Shown here piece after piece: positions 55,722 to 64,000 of a DNA stretch of 64,000 nt. A program made the position numbers and the translations under genes. The notes below the pieces were generated by a model, which saw only the letters and a list, made by a program, of their open reading frames with translations, ran no database searches and was not told the origin of the DNA. Source of the stretch: Opitutia bacterium ISCC 52 (GTDB lineage Bacteria; Verrucomicrobiota; Verrucomicrobiia; Opitutales; UBA2995); NCBI GenBank assembly GCA_014529675.2, contig CP076040.1, forward strand, positions 1,116,001 through 1,180,000, given 5' to 3'. How positions within the stretch are numbered: position 1 is the stretch's first letter; every line of letters begins with the position of its first letter.

Positions 55722-56699
55722 ATGCTGATAAAAACCACAAAATGGCTCGCCATAAGCGTTACCTTACTCGCATCCATCCTGTTAGGAGGTCTTAACGCCT
55801 ACGCCAGTGAAGAAGCGGATTTTGAAGTTATCATGTTGGGGGTGGGGTCACCGCCACCGCTTATGCATCGCTTTGGTGCTGGAACGCTCATCAAGGCTGG
55901 AGATAAATACCTGTTGGTAGATTGTGGCCGCGGCGTTACCCAACGTTTGTGGCAATTGGGCGTTCCTTTGGGGCGTGTGGATGGTTTATTTGTTACGCAT
56001 TTGCATTCAGACCATGTCATCGGGATTCCAGACCTTTTACTGACGGGTTGGTTGAGCTCTCCTTTCGGTGGCCGAAAAGGCAATTTCAACGTCTGGGGCC
56101 CTGAAGGGACCCAATCGATGATGGATCATATCCGTCTCGCTTATCAGGGTGACGTGGATATTCGAGTTAAAGATCAAGGATTCACTTTAGAGGGTGTGAC
56201 ACCCAATACCGTCGAAATCGAAGCTGGTCTTATTTATAATCAAGACGGCGTCAAAGTCACCGCCATTGTGGTGAACCACGGTGAATTGATCAAACCTGCC
56301 TATGGCTATCGAGTGGATTACGATGGCAGGTCCGTTGTGATATCTGGGGATACCAAGTACTATCCGCCGTTGGCAGAAGCGGCCAAAGGCACGGATCTTT
56401 TCATCCATGCGGTGGGCGCGGCCAAGCCTGAGCTATTGGCGTCCAAAGATTCTTGGAGAGTCATTCTCGACCATCATACTGAACCCGAAGATGTTGGTCG
56501 CATATTTGGTCAAGCTCAGCCAAAAATGGCCGCTCTGTATCACTACGTGACACTTACGAATGGTGAGATTAAGCCTCCGAGTTTGGGCGAGATTTCGGCT
56601 CGCCTGAAAACGACCTACACGGGTCCGTTGACGATGGGTGCTGATTTAACCCGCTTCATAATTGGAAAAGATAAGGTAACCGTTATTCCACCGCAATAA
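55722..56699 (+). CDS. Secreted metallo-beta-lactamase-fold hydrolase
   Basis: The 325-residue protein has a leader (about residues 8-29, ending LNAYA) and a metallo-beta-lactamase fold of the RNase Z/arylsulfatase-like type: FEVIMLGVGSPPP, YLLVDCGRGVTQRLW, the zinc site FVTHLHSDHVIGIPDLLLTG, VVISGDTKYYPPLAEAAKGTDLFIHAV and LYHYVT. Export argues against RNA processing, so it may be a periplasmic esterase or sulfatase-like hydrolase. It diverges from the cytochrome gene and stands alone. Confidence 0.88.
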   Translation: MLIKTTKWLAISVTLLASILLGGLNAYASEEADFEVIMLGVGSPPPLMHRFGAGTLIKAGDKYLLVDCGRGVTQRLWQLGVPLGRVDGLFVTHLHSDHVIGIPDLLLTGWLSSPFGGRKGNFNVWGPEGTQSMMDHIRLAYQGDVDIRVKDQGFTLEGVTPNTVEIEAGLIYNQDGVKVTAIVVNHGELIKPAYGYRVDYDGRSVVISGDTKYYPPLAEAAKGTDLFIHAVGAAKPELLASKDSWRVILDHHTEPEDVGRIFGQAQPKMAALYHYVTLTNGEIKPPSLGEISARLKTTYTGPLTMGADLTRFIIGKDKVTVIPPQ

Positions 56700-56835
56700 A
56701 CGGTTAATTGATAGCCTCACCAAGGCCGCATCGATTTAAGATGCCGTGTTTGTGAGTATGCAATTGCGGTTCTGTCCTCCGTTTCGCCGGTCTTCAGGAT
56801 TACCACCTCGGCCTCCTCGTGCTGCCCGGATTAAG

Positions 56836-57639
56836 CTAAGCTCCGTTCTTCCATTCGAAATCGCACTCAGCGACAAACATGTCTTGTTTTAGCGCTGCCT
56901 TCAGAGCGGAGGTGTCTTTGGATTCCATCAAAGGCATCAGTGACTTAAACCTTTCATGCCATTGTCCCTCATACTGTTTCCTGAAGCTAGAACCGCTTCC
57001 CATGTCCGGGCGCCTGGTCAGGGATTCTGCATGATACTTTCTTGAGTAGAGGACTTCTTGCGAGTTGCCGAAGTCATGCAAGCTTAGCAGCCTCAAAAAG
57101 AATTCATAGTCAGCCCCGATGGGTGTTCTTCCATCGAATCCACCCAGGCTTTTTATGACCTCTGTTCTGACTACGATGGAGCCGTTCATCGCGATAATGG
57201 GGAGATGCGAACTTTCTACGTAATCTGCCACGAAATCGTTTCGTTTGAGTAAAGGCTGATAGAGAACCTTTCGGTGATACTCCTGGGCCTTATCATCGAA
57301 TTGGATGGGGAATTCGCTTTCGATGGTCGGGGTTATGGACGGGTCCACAAAGAACTCGTCTATTCCGGTGCCACAACCCGCCATCTGAGGATGGTCTTTC
57401 AATAGTTCCAACTGTTTCTCAAATCGAGTATCCCAGCTATAATCATCTGCATCTTGGTGCGCGTAAAATTCTCCATGGCAATAATCCCTGAGGATTCTGT
57501 TTTTCGCTGAATAAGTTCCGCCGTTTTCCTTCAGGGTAATCAGGTGAAGACGCGAATCTTCGGAGAGCATTTCTTTAACGATATCCGAAGTATGATCGGT
57601 GCTTGCATCGTCTACCACGTAAAGGGTGCATATTCCCAA
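56836..57639 (-). pseudogene. GT2-family glycosyltransferase lacking its N-terminus
   Basis: The frame corresponds to a family-2 glycosyltransferase beginning only at the VVDDASTDHTSDIVKEML strand. It continues with LKENGGTYSAKNRILRDYCHGEFYAHQDADDYSWDTRFEKQ (DxDD metal site), GSIVVRTEVIKSLGGFDGRTPIGADYEFFLRL and a tail. The usual start (about 30-90 residues with ISVIxPxYN and SLxxQTxxxxE) is missing: only a TTG at 57639 is available and TGA lies two codons upstream of it. The missing piece is not found nearby, so this is a 5'-truncated remnant. Confidence 0.72.
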
Positions 57640-57714
57640 GCATCAATCTAGTCTCAGAAGAAGCACCCGGAGGAATACTCAGTCTTGAAACGAAAAACGA
57701 ATTAGAGGAAACCT

Positions 57715-58110
57715 ATGATACGTTTAACTATTGTACCTATAACTATCCTATCCCTTGTGCTTACTGCCTTGTCCGCGATGGGAAACAGTAATGTTGATCC
57801 GGTCGGCACCTGGAACATCGAAATTGCGGCTCCTGATGGCTCAACAAAGAAGCGGGTAGCCACGTTTACAAAACAAGAAGATGCTTTAAAAGGATCCCTC
57901 TATAATCCGGATAGGGACATGAACTTGGACTTAGTCGTCGAGCGCGATGGATCCGAAAACAAGATCCGGTTCACCATAAAATTTGACGGATCATCGGTTG
58001 CCTATGCAGGGAATATAGACGGAGACAGTATGAGTGGTATCGTGTATTATGATATCAATGGTCGAAAATTCGACGCCAGCTTCTCAGCCACCCGTAAAGT
58101 AAAAAACTAA
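57715..58110 (+). CDS. Small secreted beta-rich protein of unknown function
   Basis: The 131-residue protein has a leader (MIRLTIVPITILSLVLTALSAMG). The mature part starts DPVGTWNIEIAAPDG and alternates short strands (KRVATFTKQEDALKGSLYN, NKIRFTIKFDGSSVAYAGNID, MSGIVYYDINGRKFDASFSATR), which suggests a lipocalin-like or META-like beta barrel. I recognise no named family. It is a single gene between the GT2 remnant and a sulfatase. Confidence 0.7.
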   Translation: MIRLTIVPITILSLVLTALSAMGNSNVDPVGTWNIEIAAPDGSTKKRVATFTKQEDALKGSLYNPDRDMNLDLVVERDGSENKIRFTIKFDGSSVAYAGNIDGDSMSGIVYYDINGRKFDASFSATRKVKN

Positions 58111-58361
58111 AGCCTGGGTGGAACCTGGGAATCGACGCTGGCAAGCAATTAAAGAGCTCGAAACAACCAGTTAACGATTACCCAGGGAAACTATTTAACC
58201 CTCTTCGGCACAAGCGGAGGCATTTTTCTGAATTGTTAAAAGGCTAAGTAGGGTCACTGGAAAACCCACCCTTCTATCCCACGAGGTTTCACTACGCTTC
58301 TGACCGTACCATAAACCTTATCGTTTGCCATGTCGCACCTTGATGGGGTTTAGTCATCCCC

Positions 58362-59726
58362 ATGCATCGTTTCTCAATCCTCTTTCTGGCTCTCTTTTCT
58401 TATTCTTTGGCCCATGCGGAACAACCGAATGTTGTCATTCTGCTAGCCGACGATCTGGGCTACAAGGATATCGGTAGCTACGAAGGGCCGGTAAAGACTC
58501 CGGCGTTGGACAAGCTGGCGTCGAATGGCACCAGGTTCCAAACCTTCTATTCGGGATGTGCGGTGTGTTCTCCCTCGCGTGCGACCTTGCTCACCGGTAG
58601 GCATCACATACGTGCAGGCGTGTATAGTTGGATCAATGATAACAGTCAGTATTCTCACTTGCTGGAACGAGAGCTAACGATTGCCGAGTTGTTGAAAGAC
58701 CAGGGTTACGGCACGGCTCATGTAGGCAAGTGGCATCTGGGCTTGCCCACGGATACCTACGATAAACCGACACCGGCCGAGCATGGTTTTGATTACTGGT
58801 TTGCTACCTGGAACAATGCCAATCCGAGTCACCGGAATCCAGATAACTTTATTCGCAACGGGGAGCCAGTCGGAGAAATCAAAGGCTACGCCTGCCAGAT
58901 TGTGGTGGACGAGGCGATTGCCTGGCTGGATGAACAGCACGATTCTAGTAAACCTTTTTTCTTAAACGTCTGGTTTCATGAGCCGCATCAGCGTATCGCT
59001 GCCCCGGATACGATTGTTTCTGAATATGGAGAGCTCAAAGACCAGGCAGCCATTTACTCGGGCACGATTGACAACACCGACCGGGCGATTGCACGACTCG
59101 TTGCCAAGCTGGAAGCGATGGGTGTGTTTGAGGACACACTGATTATCTATATGTCCGACAACGGCAGTTACCGTGAAGAGCGCACGGGGAATTTGCGTGG
59201 AAAAAAGGGTGCTAACTGGGAGGGCGGCATTCGCGTGCCAGGTATATTTCATTGGCCGGGTAAAATTAAGAAAGGGCAAGTTCAGCAGGAACCGGGTGGT
59301 ATTGTAGATATATTACCGACCCTATGTGGTTTGCTCGATATTGAAGCGCCTGCGGACCGGCACATAGATGGTTCCAATCTTACTCCCCTGCTCACGGGGA
59401 AGAAGACATTCAATCGTCACCAACCGTTCTTCTGGCATCTGCAACGATCCAATCCCATTGTGGCTATGCGCAGCGGCAACTATTCACTGGTAGCGGAACG
59501 TGATTATGAGTTGTCCTTGGACAATATGTTCCAGGAAGCATGGATCCCGGTCATCAAGTCCGGGGAGTATAAAAACTTTCAGCTGTTTGACCTGAGCAAG
59601 GATCCGAGCCAGGAGAACAATATTGCTGCGAGTGAACCGGCGCGAACCGAGCAGTTAAAGCAGCAACTCTACAAAATCAATGCCAGCATCATGGCCGACG
59701 GCCCGGACTGGCACCTGCGGAATTGA
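58362..59726 (+). CDS. Exported type I sulfatase
   Basis: The 454-residue protein has a leader of about 19 residues (ending AHA), then PNVVILLADDLGYKDIG (DD at residues 30-31). The catalytic cysteine is C69 in CAVCSPSRATLLTGRHHIRAGVYSWI, a context common in N-acetylglucosamine- or galactose-type sulfatases, although I do not assign a substrate. Other sites are [58 protein letters not shown], and LFDLSKDPSQENNI. It has its own leader region and converges with the broken alpha/beta hydrolase. Confidence 0.94.
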   Translation: MHRFSILFLALFSYSLAHAEQPNVVILLADDLGYKDIGSYEGPVKTPALDKLASNGTRFQTFYSGCAVCSPSRATLLTGRHHIRAGVYSWINDNSQYSHLLERELTIAELLKDQGYGTAHVGKWHLGLPTDTYDKPTPAEHGFDYWFATWNNANPSHRNPDNFIRNGEPVGEIKGYACQIVVDEAIAWLDEQHDSSKPFFLNVWFHEPHQRIAAPDTIVSEYGELKDQAAIYSGTIDNTDRAIARLVAKLEAMGVFEDTLIIYMSDNGSYREERTGNLRGKKGANWEGGIRVPGIFHWPGKIKKGQVQQEPGGIVDILPTLCGLLDIEAPADRHIDGSNLTPLLTGKKTFNRHQPFFWHLQRSNPIVAMRSGNYSLVAERDYELSLDNMFQEAWIPVIKSGEYKNFQLFDLSKDPSQENNIAASEPARTEQLKQQLYKINASIMADGPDWHLRN

Positions 59727-59803
59727 GGCCCTCCAGCGCGTCGTTACTTTAGGTTGGATATCCCCCTTACCGCCACTCAGTTAAACAGGAGTAACCGTTT
59801 TCC

Positions 59804-61208
59804 TTAGCGCCCGATAGTTGAATGCTTTGCTTCGCGAATCGTGCGTTCTGCGGCAATGCCCAGAATGTAGCCTTCATCCAGGTTCTGTTGCACGACCTCT
59901 TTTACTTTTTCGACGTAGGCTTCATGGCTGGGATAGAGTTGATTAAGGGTTTCTTCATCAAATGGTTCATGGCTGCCGTATAGCCTGCAAAACCTATAGG
60001 TCCCCGGATTCATGCCGCTGTTTTTCGCAGTGTTTACTTCGTGGGCTGCAAGTCGAATACCACCCAAAGCGTTGCCGTATTCGTCCCGGCCTAACACCAA
60101 ATTGGGTTTTATCTGAAGGATGACCAAAGGCTCTGCTGCGGGAGGGGGTGTATGATCCCGAACCCAGTGGTGCAGGTGTTCGTAGGCCGAATTGAGCGTA
60201 TCGCTAAAAGGAACTCTGCTGAAAGCGGGAAAATCGCAATCCGGCGTTCGTGGAGTCACCTTTTCATCCGGCTTGCCCAAGAGTGAATTGCGAACTTTTC
60301 CATATTCCATTTCAAAGTGAATATCCACGTGTGAGGTTCCTGCGACCTCCCAGTAATGAAAGGTATCGGTGTTTGGCTGACGAATGGCTGCCTGCCAGAT
60401 CATATCCGATTCCGCCATAATTTTGAACACCTGCACCTTTAAATCATCGCGAATTCTAGCACCCCCTCCATGGATCATGAAACCATCGTAGATCGGATCT
60501 AACGGATGCATATGATTCAAGTAGGCCACCAGACGGTTGGCCGACTGAGAATGCCCAGTGGCAAGGATGAGCTCCGCCCGCAATCCGCCTAGAATGTCTA
60601 ACTGACCTGACTTCGTAGGCTCGCCCTTGCGATGGATCGCCCGGCCTACCGCAGAGAAAATATCGAAGGAGAGGTCATCTTTATCCACCTTGCCACCGTT
60701 CGTAACATCCAGGCTCCCGTAGCGTTCCGGACTCCAGTCTTTCATCGATTGGACCCCCCATTTGCTGAACCGAAGCTGATACATAAGCATAGCCTTCACG
60801 GATAAAATGATCTCCAGACATCCACCAGTCGATGTCCTTGTCCGGTCCCGCTGTCACATTGTTCCACTCGACGATGACCATGCGGTTAAAGTTGGATGCA
60901 CTTTTCGGGCGCCTTACGATGAGTCGGGTCCGGTAAGGATGCCCCGAATCAATGATTTCTCCGGTTTGGTTTGCCGGTCGAGTATATCGATTGGCCAAAC
61001 CTTCGATAAAGTGTTCTTCTGCCAGGTATCCATTCGCTTCCAGTTCTATGGCCGAGGCACTATAGATAGCATTGTGTGAGGTTCAGGGCTCTTCGGCTGC
61101 GATGGGTCCGGAAATCGTAAACTCAGAAGTGGATTGCGAATAGGCCAGGGATAACTGAAAGGTCAGAATAGCGACCATCCACAAAACATAGCTTTTCGAT
61201 TCATTCAT
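59804..61208 (-). pseudogene. Exported alpha/beta hydrolase broken by TGA and a homopolymer frameshift
   Basis: ATG 61208 gives a leader (MNESKSYVLWMVAILTFQLS) and TSEFTISGPIAAEEP, then TGA at 61083-61085 (codon 42). The frame continues TSHNAIYSASAIELEANGYLAEEHFIEGLANRYTR and VIVEWNNVTAGPDKDIDWWMSGD. A run of six C (60754-60759) then shifts the frame inside VQQMG; with five, it reads on as QQMGVQSMKDWSPERYG. The second part holds the nucleophile motif ATGHSQSANRLVAYLNH and MIHGGGARIRDD. It matches the large alpha/beta hydrolase domain family of planctomycetes and actinobacteria. Both lesions are single-base explainable. Confidence 0.82.
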
Positions 61209-61262
61209 AGTTCTTTGGGTAATTAGCTTTCATGGTGTCTAACGCTCCTGTCCTCCTATAGA

Positions 61263-63080
61263 TTATTTCCGGGTGACATATACGAAGAATGCTCCTGACA
61301 ATGGATCCCGGTAGGCCCTTTCCAGCCAAGTGTAAAGTCGTATGGGACCTTCCTCGAGTTGGAATGTGAAGGTGGCATGTTTGTCGTCCGGACTCACTGA
61401 CTTTCTCTGCACCTCTTTTCCCAGCTGTATCCGAACTTCCCCGACAGGCAGGGCGACACCGGGTACACCCCAGCGGGCCTTGTCTCCCGGCATGGCTGGA
61501 AGGCCTTGTGTAAATGAGGCGTTTGCTTCTCGAGGCCAGCGGCGAAGTTCAAACTCGTAGTTGCCTGTCTCGGCGACCTCCAGCATCCAATAGCTGTTCT
61601 TGCCCACACCGCTGCGAACCTGCACCTGCTGGTCGACAAATACATCCAGCCACTCACAGGCGGATAGCATCATGGGGTTTTCGCGATCGCTTCCTATTAT
61701 AACTGCTTGTGGTTCATTGGCCACTTCCTTCACATCCTCCCACCACGCATCCAGGTGAGCACGCATTCTGGCCGCCACCTCAGGGTTTTGATCTATCACA
61801 TTGTTCTGCTGCAGAGGATCCGTATCCAGATGGTAAAGCTCGCGGTCCTGCAACATGCGCCAACGTTTCCACAATACGACGCCGCCTTCCCGGTATATCC
61901 GGGAGGGCGCGTCGGGCGAGGGATACTCAAAGCCAAATGGTAAGCGACTGTAATTAATCACCACCATGCGGTCCTCGGGTGGTGACTGGTGCTTCCCTCG
62001 AAAAACAGGAGTTAGATTCACGCCATCAAAACGGGGCGTTTGCCGCAGTTGGATTTCACATAGATCAAGTAAGGAGGGCAAAATATCCTGGATCGTGGTC
62101 AGGCCGCCAATATCGCGCGGCTTTCCCAGATCGCCGCCAGGCCAACGCAGGAAAAAAGGCACCCGGTGACCGCCCTCCCAGAGCTGGGCTTTTCTGCCAC
62201 GCATGCCAGCCGGATAATACCGGTCTCCAAAGGTAGTTCCATTATCTGTTTGAAATATAAGTATGGTATCTTCCTCTAGTCCCTCGTCCTCGAGAAAGCT
62301 CATCAAGCGTCCAAGGTTGTTGTCGATATTCAGGATCATACCAAAATAGCCGGCCAGGTCATCCCGACGAACTCCGGGAAAGTTAGAGAGTTCGTGACCT
62401 TCCATTGCAGCATAAGCTTCCTTCAGTTCCATCTCTGGGGCCCAGAAAGGACTGTGTGGCGCATTGGTCGGGATGTAAGCGAAGAAGGGTTTATCAGCAT
62501 CCGCCTGGCGTTTGATCCAGCTCATCGCTTCCCTGAAAAAGGCATCGGTAACATAACCCGGTACCTGCTCCCGTTTTCCATTCACCATGAAAGTGTCGTC
62601 AAAGTAGTCGTTGTCCCACCAATCGCCAGCAGAGTTGATGTGTGATGAAGGAAACCAGAGTGTTTCATCGAATCCACGATCTTCGGGTCGGAAGGGGTAG
62701 TTATCTCCCTGATGCCATTTGCCGAATATCCCGGTACTGTAACCGGCGTCCTGAAAAAAGTTGGCCATGGTCGGCAACTCGGCACGAAGCAAGGTGCGTC
62801 CGGAACTGACATTGATCGCGCCGTTTCGGGCCGCGTCTAATCCGGTGAGCAACTGACCTCGACTTGGCGTGCACATGGGAGCGGCATGAAAATCGGAAAG
62901 CCGGATGCTTTGCCCATGCAGACGATCCATATGGGGTGTATTCAAAATGGGATTACCATGCACCGAAATCTCTCCGTAGCCCTGATCGTCGGTCATCACG
63001 TAAACGACATTGGGACGGGCATAGACCGAAACCTGGAAGAGGATGAGGGTAAGCAAAGAATGGACTGAGAATTTACTCAT
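61263..63080 (-). CDS. Exported type I sulfatase with C-terminal sandwich domain
   Basis: Start ATG 63080 (MSKFSVHSLLTLILFQVSVYA) gives a clean leader; the frame is open to 63317 but would overlap the divergent gene. The 605-residue product has PNVVYVMTDDQGYGEIS, cysteine C70 in APMCTPSRGQLLTGLDAARNGA (C-T-P-S-R), FGKWHQGDNYPFRPEDRGF, TNAPHSPFWAP, FQTDNGTTFGDRYYPAGMRGRKAQLWEGGHRVPF and LYHLDTDPLQQNNV. After this an accessory domain (SYWMLEVAETGNYEFELRRWP) like that of many PVC sulfatases completes the protein. It diverges from the DUF2264 gene over 130 bp. Confidence 0.94.
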   Translation of the reverse strand: MSKFSVHSLLTLILFQVSVYARPNVVYVMTDDQGYGEISVHGNPILNTPHMDRLHGQSIRLSDFHAAPMCTPSRGQLLTGLDAARNGAINVSSGRTLLRAELPTMANFFQDAGYSTGIFGKWHQGDNYPFRPEDRGFDETLWFPSSHINSAGDWWDNDYFDDTFMVNGKREQVPGYVTDAFFREAMSWIKRQADADKPFFAYIPTNAPHSPFWAPEMELKEAYAAMEGHELSNFPGVRRDDLAGYFGMILNIDNNLGRLMSFLEDEGLEEDTILIFQTDNGTTFGDRYYPAGMRGRKAQLWEGGHRVPFFLRWPGGDLGKPRDIGGLTTIQDILPSLLDLCEIQLRQTPRFDGVNLTPVFRGKHQSPPEDRMVVINYSRLPFGFEYPSPDAPSRIYREGGVVLWKRWRMLQDRELYHLDTDPLQQNNVIDQNPEVAARMRAHLDAWWEDVKEVANEPQAVIIGSDRENPMMLSACEWLDVFVDQQVQVRSGVGKNSYWMLEVAETGNYEFELRRWPREANASFTQGLPAMPGDKARWGVPGVALPVGEVRIQLGKEVQRKSVSPDDKHATFTFQLEEGPIRLYTWLERAYRDPLSGAFFVYVTRK

Positions 63081-63210
63081 AAGGTAGTTAGCTTCATAAA
63101 TCGGCTCCGTGTTCTCCAGCAAAAAGAGAAACAGAAGCGTATTGTTAATTGATCCATAAACGCCAATTGAACTTGTAACACGAGGGCAGCCTGAAATAGT
63201 TATTCGAGTT

Positions 63211-64000
63211 ATGCCTCGAGTCCGTTTTTCTAAACTGGTTTCACCCCGGCCTTGTATCTTCAATCCGTTCGCCCCCCTACTGGTGAGCTTTATATGCCTA
63301 TTCGCAGTTCCGGTCATCGGCGACGATAGCCAGAAAACCGGTGAATGGGACCGTATCTACACCATTCATGTCCTGCGCCAACTGGCAGATCCGGTCCTCG
63401 TTCCGCTCAGCATGAATGAATTACATCAATCCGTACCGAAGCGAGACTGGGAACTTGAACAAAACAATTATCAGACCTCACCGTTACAGGCATTTGTTCG
63501 GGTCCTTTCCGGAATCGGTCCTTGGTTATCCTTAGGGGCTGACGAATCGGAAGAAGGTCAATTGCGGGCGGGCTACATCGAGCTGGCCCGAACCGGCATC
63601 ATTCATGCCACCGATCCGGATGCAGCCGATTTCATGTTTGGGGAAGCGGCACGGGACCGCATTGTTCACGCCCACAATCTGGCCTATCCACTCGTGGTGG
63701 CCCGCGATCAATTATGGGAGCCACTGAGCGACAAACAAAAAGACAATGTAGTCGCAGCCTTAAAATCCCATCGACCCTTCGAAGCCTTTCCCGGAACCTG
63801 GCTTTGGTTTTCTGCCATCATTGAAGCGGCCCTTTGGGAATTAACGGGCGAGTGCGAGATGAAGCACATCGAACGAGCCGTGGAAAGCTATATGGGCTGG
63901 TACGTCGGTGACGGCTATTACACGAACGGGGACAGCTTCAATTGGGACAATTACAACAGTTATGTAGCCCAACCGCTCATGCTGGAAGTCCTTCGCATTT
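63211..64000 (+). CDS. Secreted DUF2264-family protein, 3' end outside the window
   Basis: The frame opens at ATG 63211 and runs off the right edge after 263 codons. A hydrophobic leader (about residues 22-36, FAPLLVSFICLFAVPVIG) is followed by a (alpha/alpha)-barrel-type DUF2264 region: YQTSPLQAFVRVLSGIGPWLSLG, GYIELARTGIIHATDPDAADFM, NLAYPLVVARDQLWEPLSDKQ, FPGTWLWFSAIIEAALWELTGEC and GWYVGDGYYTNGDSFNWDNYNSYVAQPLML. This family includes glucuronidase-like glycoside hydrolases (now GH154), so action on uronic-acid-bearing oligosaccharides next to a sulfatase is plausible. Confidence 0.87.
   Translation, partial: MPRVRFSKLVSPRPCIFNPFAPLLVSFICLFAVPVIGDDSQKTGEWDRIYTIHVLRQLADPVLVPLSMNELHQSVPKRDWELEQNNYQTSPLQAFVRVLSGIGPWLSLGADESEEGQLRAGYIELARTGIIHATDPDAADFMFGEAARDRIVHAHNLAYPLVVARDQLWEPLSDKQKDNVVAALKSHRPFEAFPGTWLWFSAIIEAALWELTGECEMKHIERAVESYMGWYVGDGYYTNGDSFNWDNYNSYVAQPLMLEVLRI

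Noticed and set aside
58111-58361. Possible terminator after the small secreted protein (CCTC...GAGG with TTTTT near 58199-58229)
   Set aside because: The stem is short and imperfect with a large loop, so I could not support it.
61083-61085. In-frame TGA as a possible selenocysteine codon in the alpha/beta hydrolase
   Set aside because: The position is upstream of the catalytic core, no cysteine is expected there as far as I recall the family, and the gene also has a frameshift. A nonsense mutation is simpler.
63081-63317. N-terminal extension of the last sulfatase
   Set aside because: It would put a long basic segment before the signal peptide and overlap the divergent DUF2264 gene; ATG 63080 gives a normal leader.

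Overview
The window looks like part of a chromosome from a polysaccharide-degrading bacterium of the PVC group, most likely Verrucomicrobiota (an Opitutae-like marine lineage). The placement rests on gene content only, because no rRNA or other marker gene is present. Supporting content is nine type I sulfatases plus a sulfatase remnant, two DUF1080 proteins, a ThuA-like protein, a Tat-exported Gfo/Idh/MocA oxidoreductase, enolase-superfamily and mannonate-dehydratase-like proteins with Tat-type leaders, a pseudopilin-like protein with a GFTLVE methylation motif, a DUF5060 glycosidase-like protein and a DUF2264 protein. Most products carry Sec, lipoprotein or Tat signals, so the region mainly encodes periplasmic or surface processing of sulfated glycans.

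Layout. 0-11 kb: a sulfatase cut by the left edge; a leftward run (fucosidase-tail-like module, DUF1080, small membrane protein, ThuA, broken GNAT acetyltransferase); a divergent rightward operon of a peroxiredoxin/thioredoxin fusion and three sulfatases. 11-19 kb: an L-arabinose unit, with a LacI-type regulator followed leftward by a leaderless sulfatase and a broken sugar transporter, and araB-araA-araD divergent from it with a palindrome between and a terminator at the end. 19-30 kb: a lipoprotein phosphoesterase, a two-subunit sulfopyruvate-type decarboxylase, a lipoprotein with FG-GAP repeats and a mannonate dehydratase, mixed with broken enolase-family and RraA-like genes. 30-46 kb: Nramp-related transporter, DUF5060 glycosidase-like protein, M20 hydrolase, second DUF1080 protein, pseudopilin, broken GT10 fucosyltransferase, three beta-propeller proteins, broken TonB-type protein, an orphan lsrF, a glycosyltransferase-like gene and an SDR/YheU pair. 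46-64 kb: Gfo/Idh/MocA protein, two adjacent sulfatases, an N-acetylhexosamine-1-kinase-like gene with an NAD epimerase/dehydrogenase, dihaem cytochrome c, metallo-beta-lactamase-fold enzyme, two more sulfatases, a broken alpha/beta hydrolase and the start of a DUF2264 gene.

Together, secreted sulfatases and glycosidases would strip sulfate and cut glycans, while arabinose, hexosamine, mannonate and uronate-type enzymes would take the released sugars into central metabolism. No sulfatase-maturing enzyme, TonB receptor (SusC/SusD) or intact sugar importer is seen here.

Two things stand out. First, about eleven genes are broken or partial, and six of the eight in-frame nonsense codons inside otherwise alignable genes are TAG; two of these replace tryptophans conserved in the GNAT family. 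TAG also ends many intact genes here, so gene decay or consensus error is the simpler reading. Second, several families of short palindromic intergenic repeats sit at gene ends and inside operons, including a TGTAGGAGC family resembling gammaproteobacterial REP elements. No tRNA, rRNA, CRISPR array, transposase or integrase was recognised.
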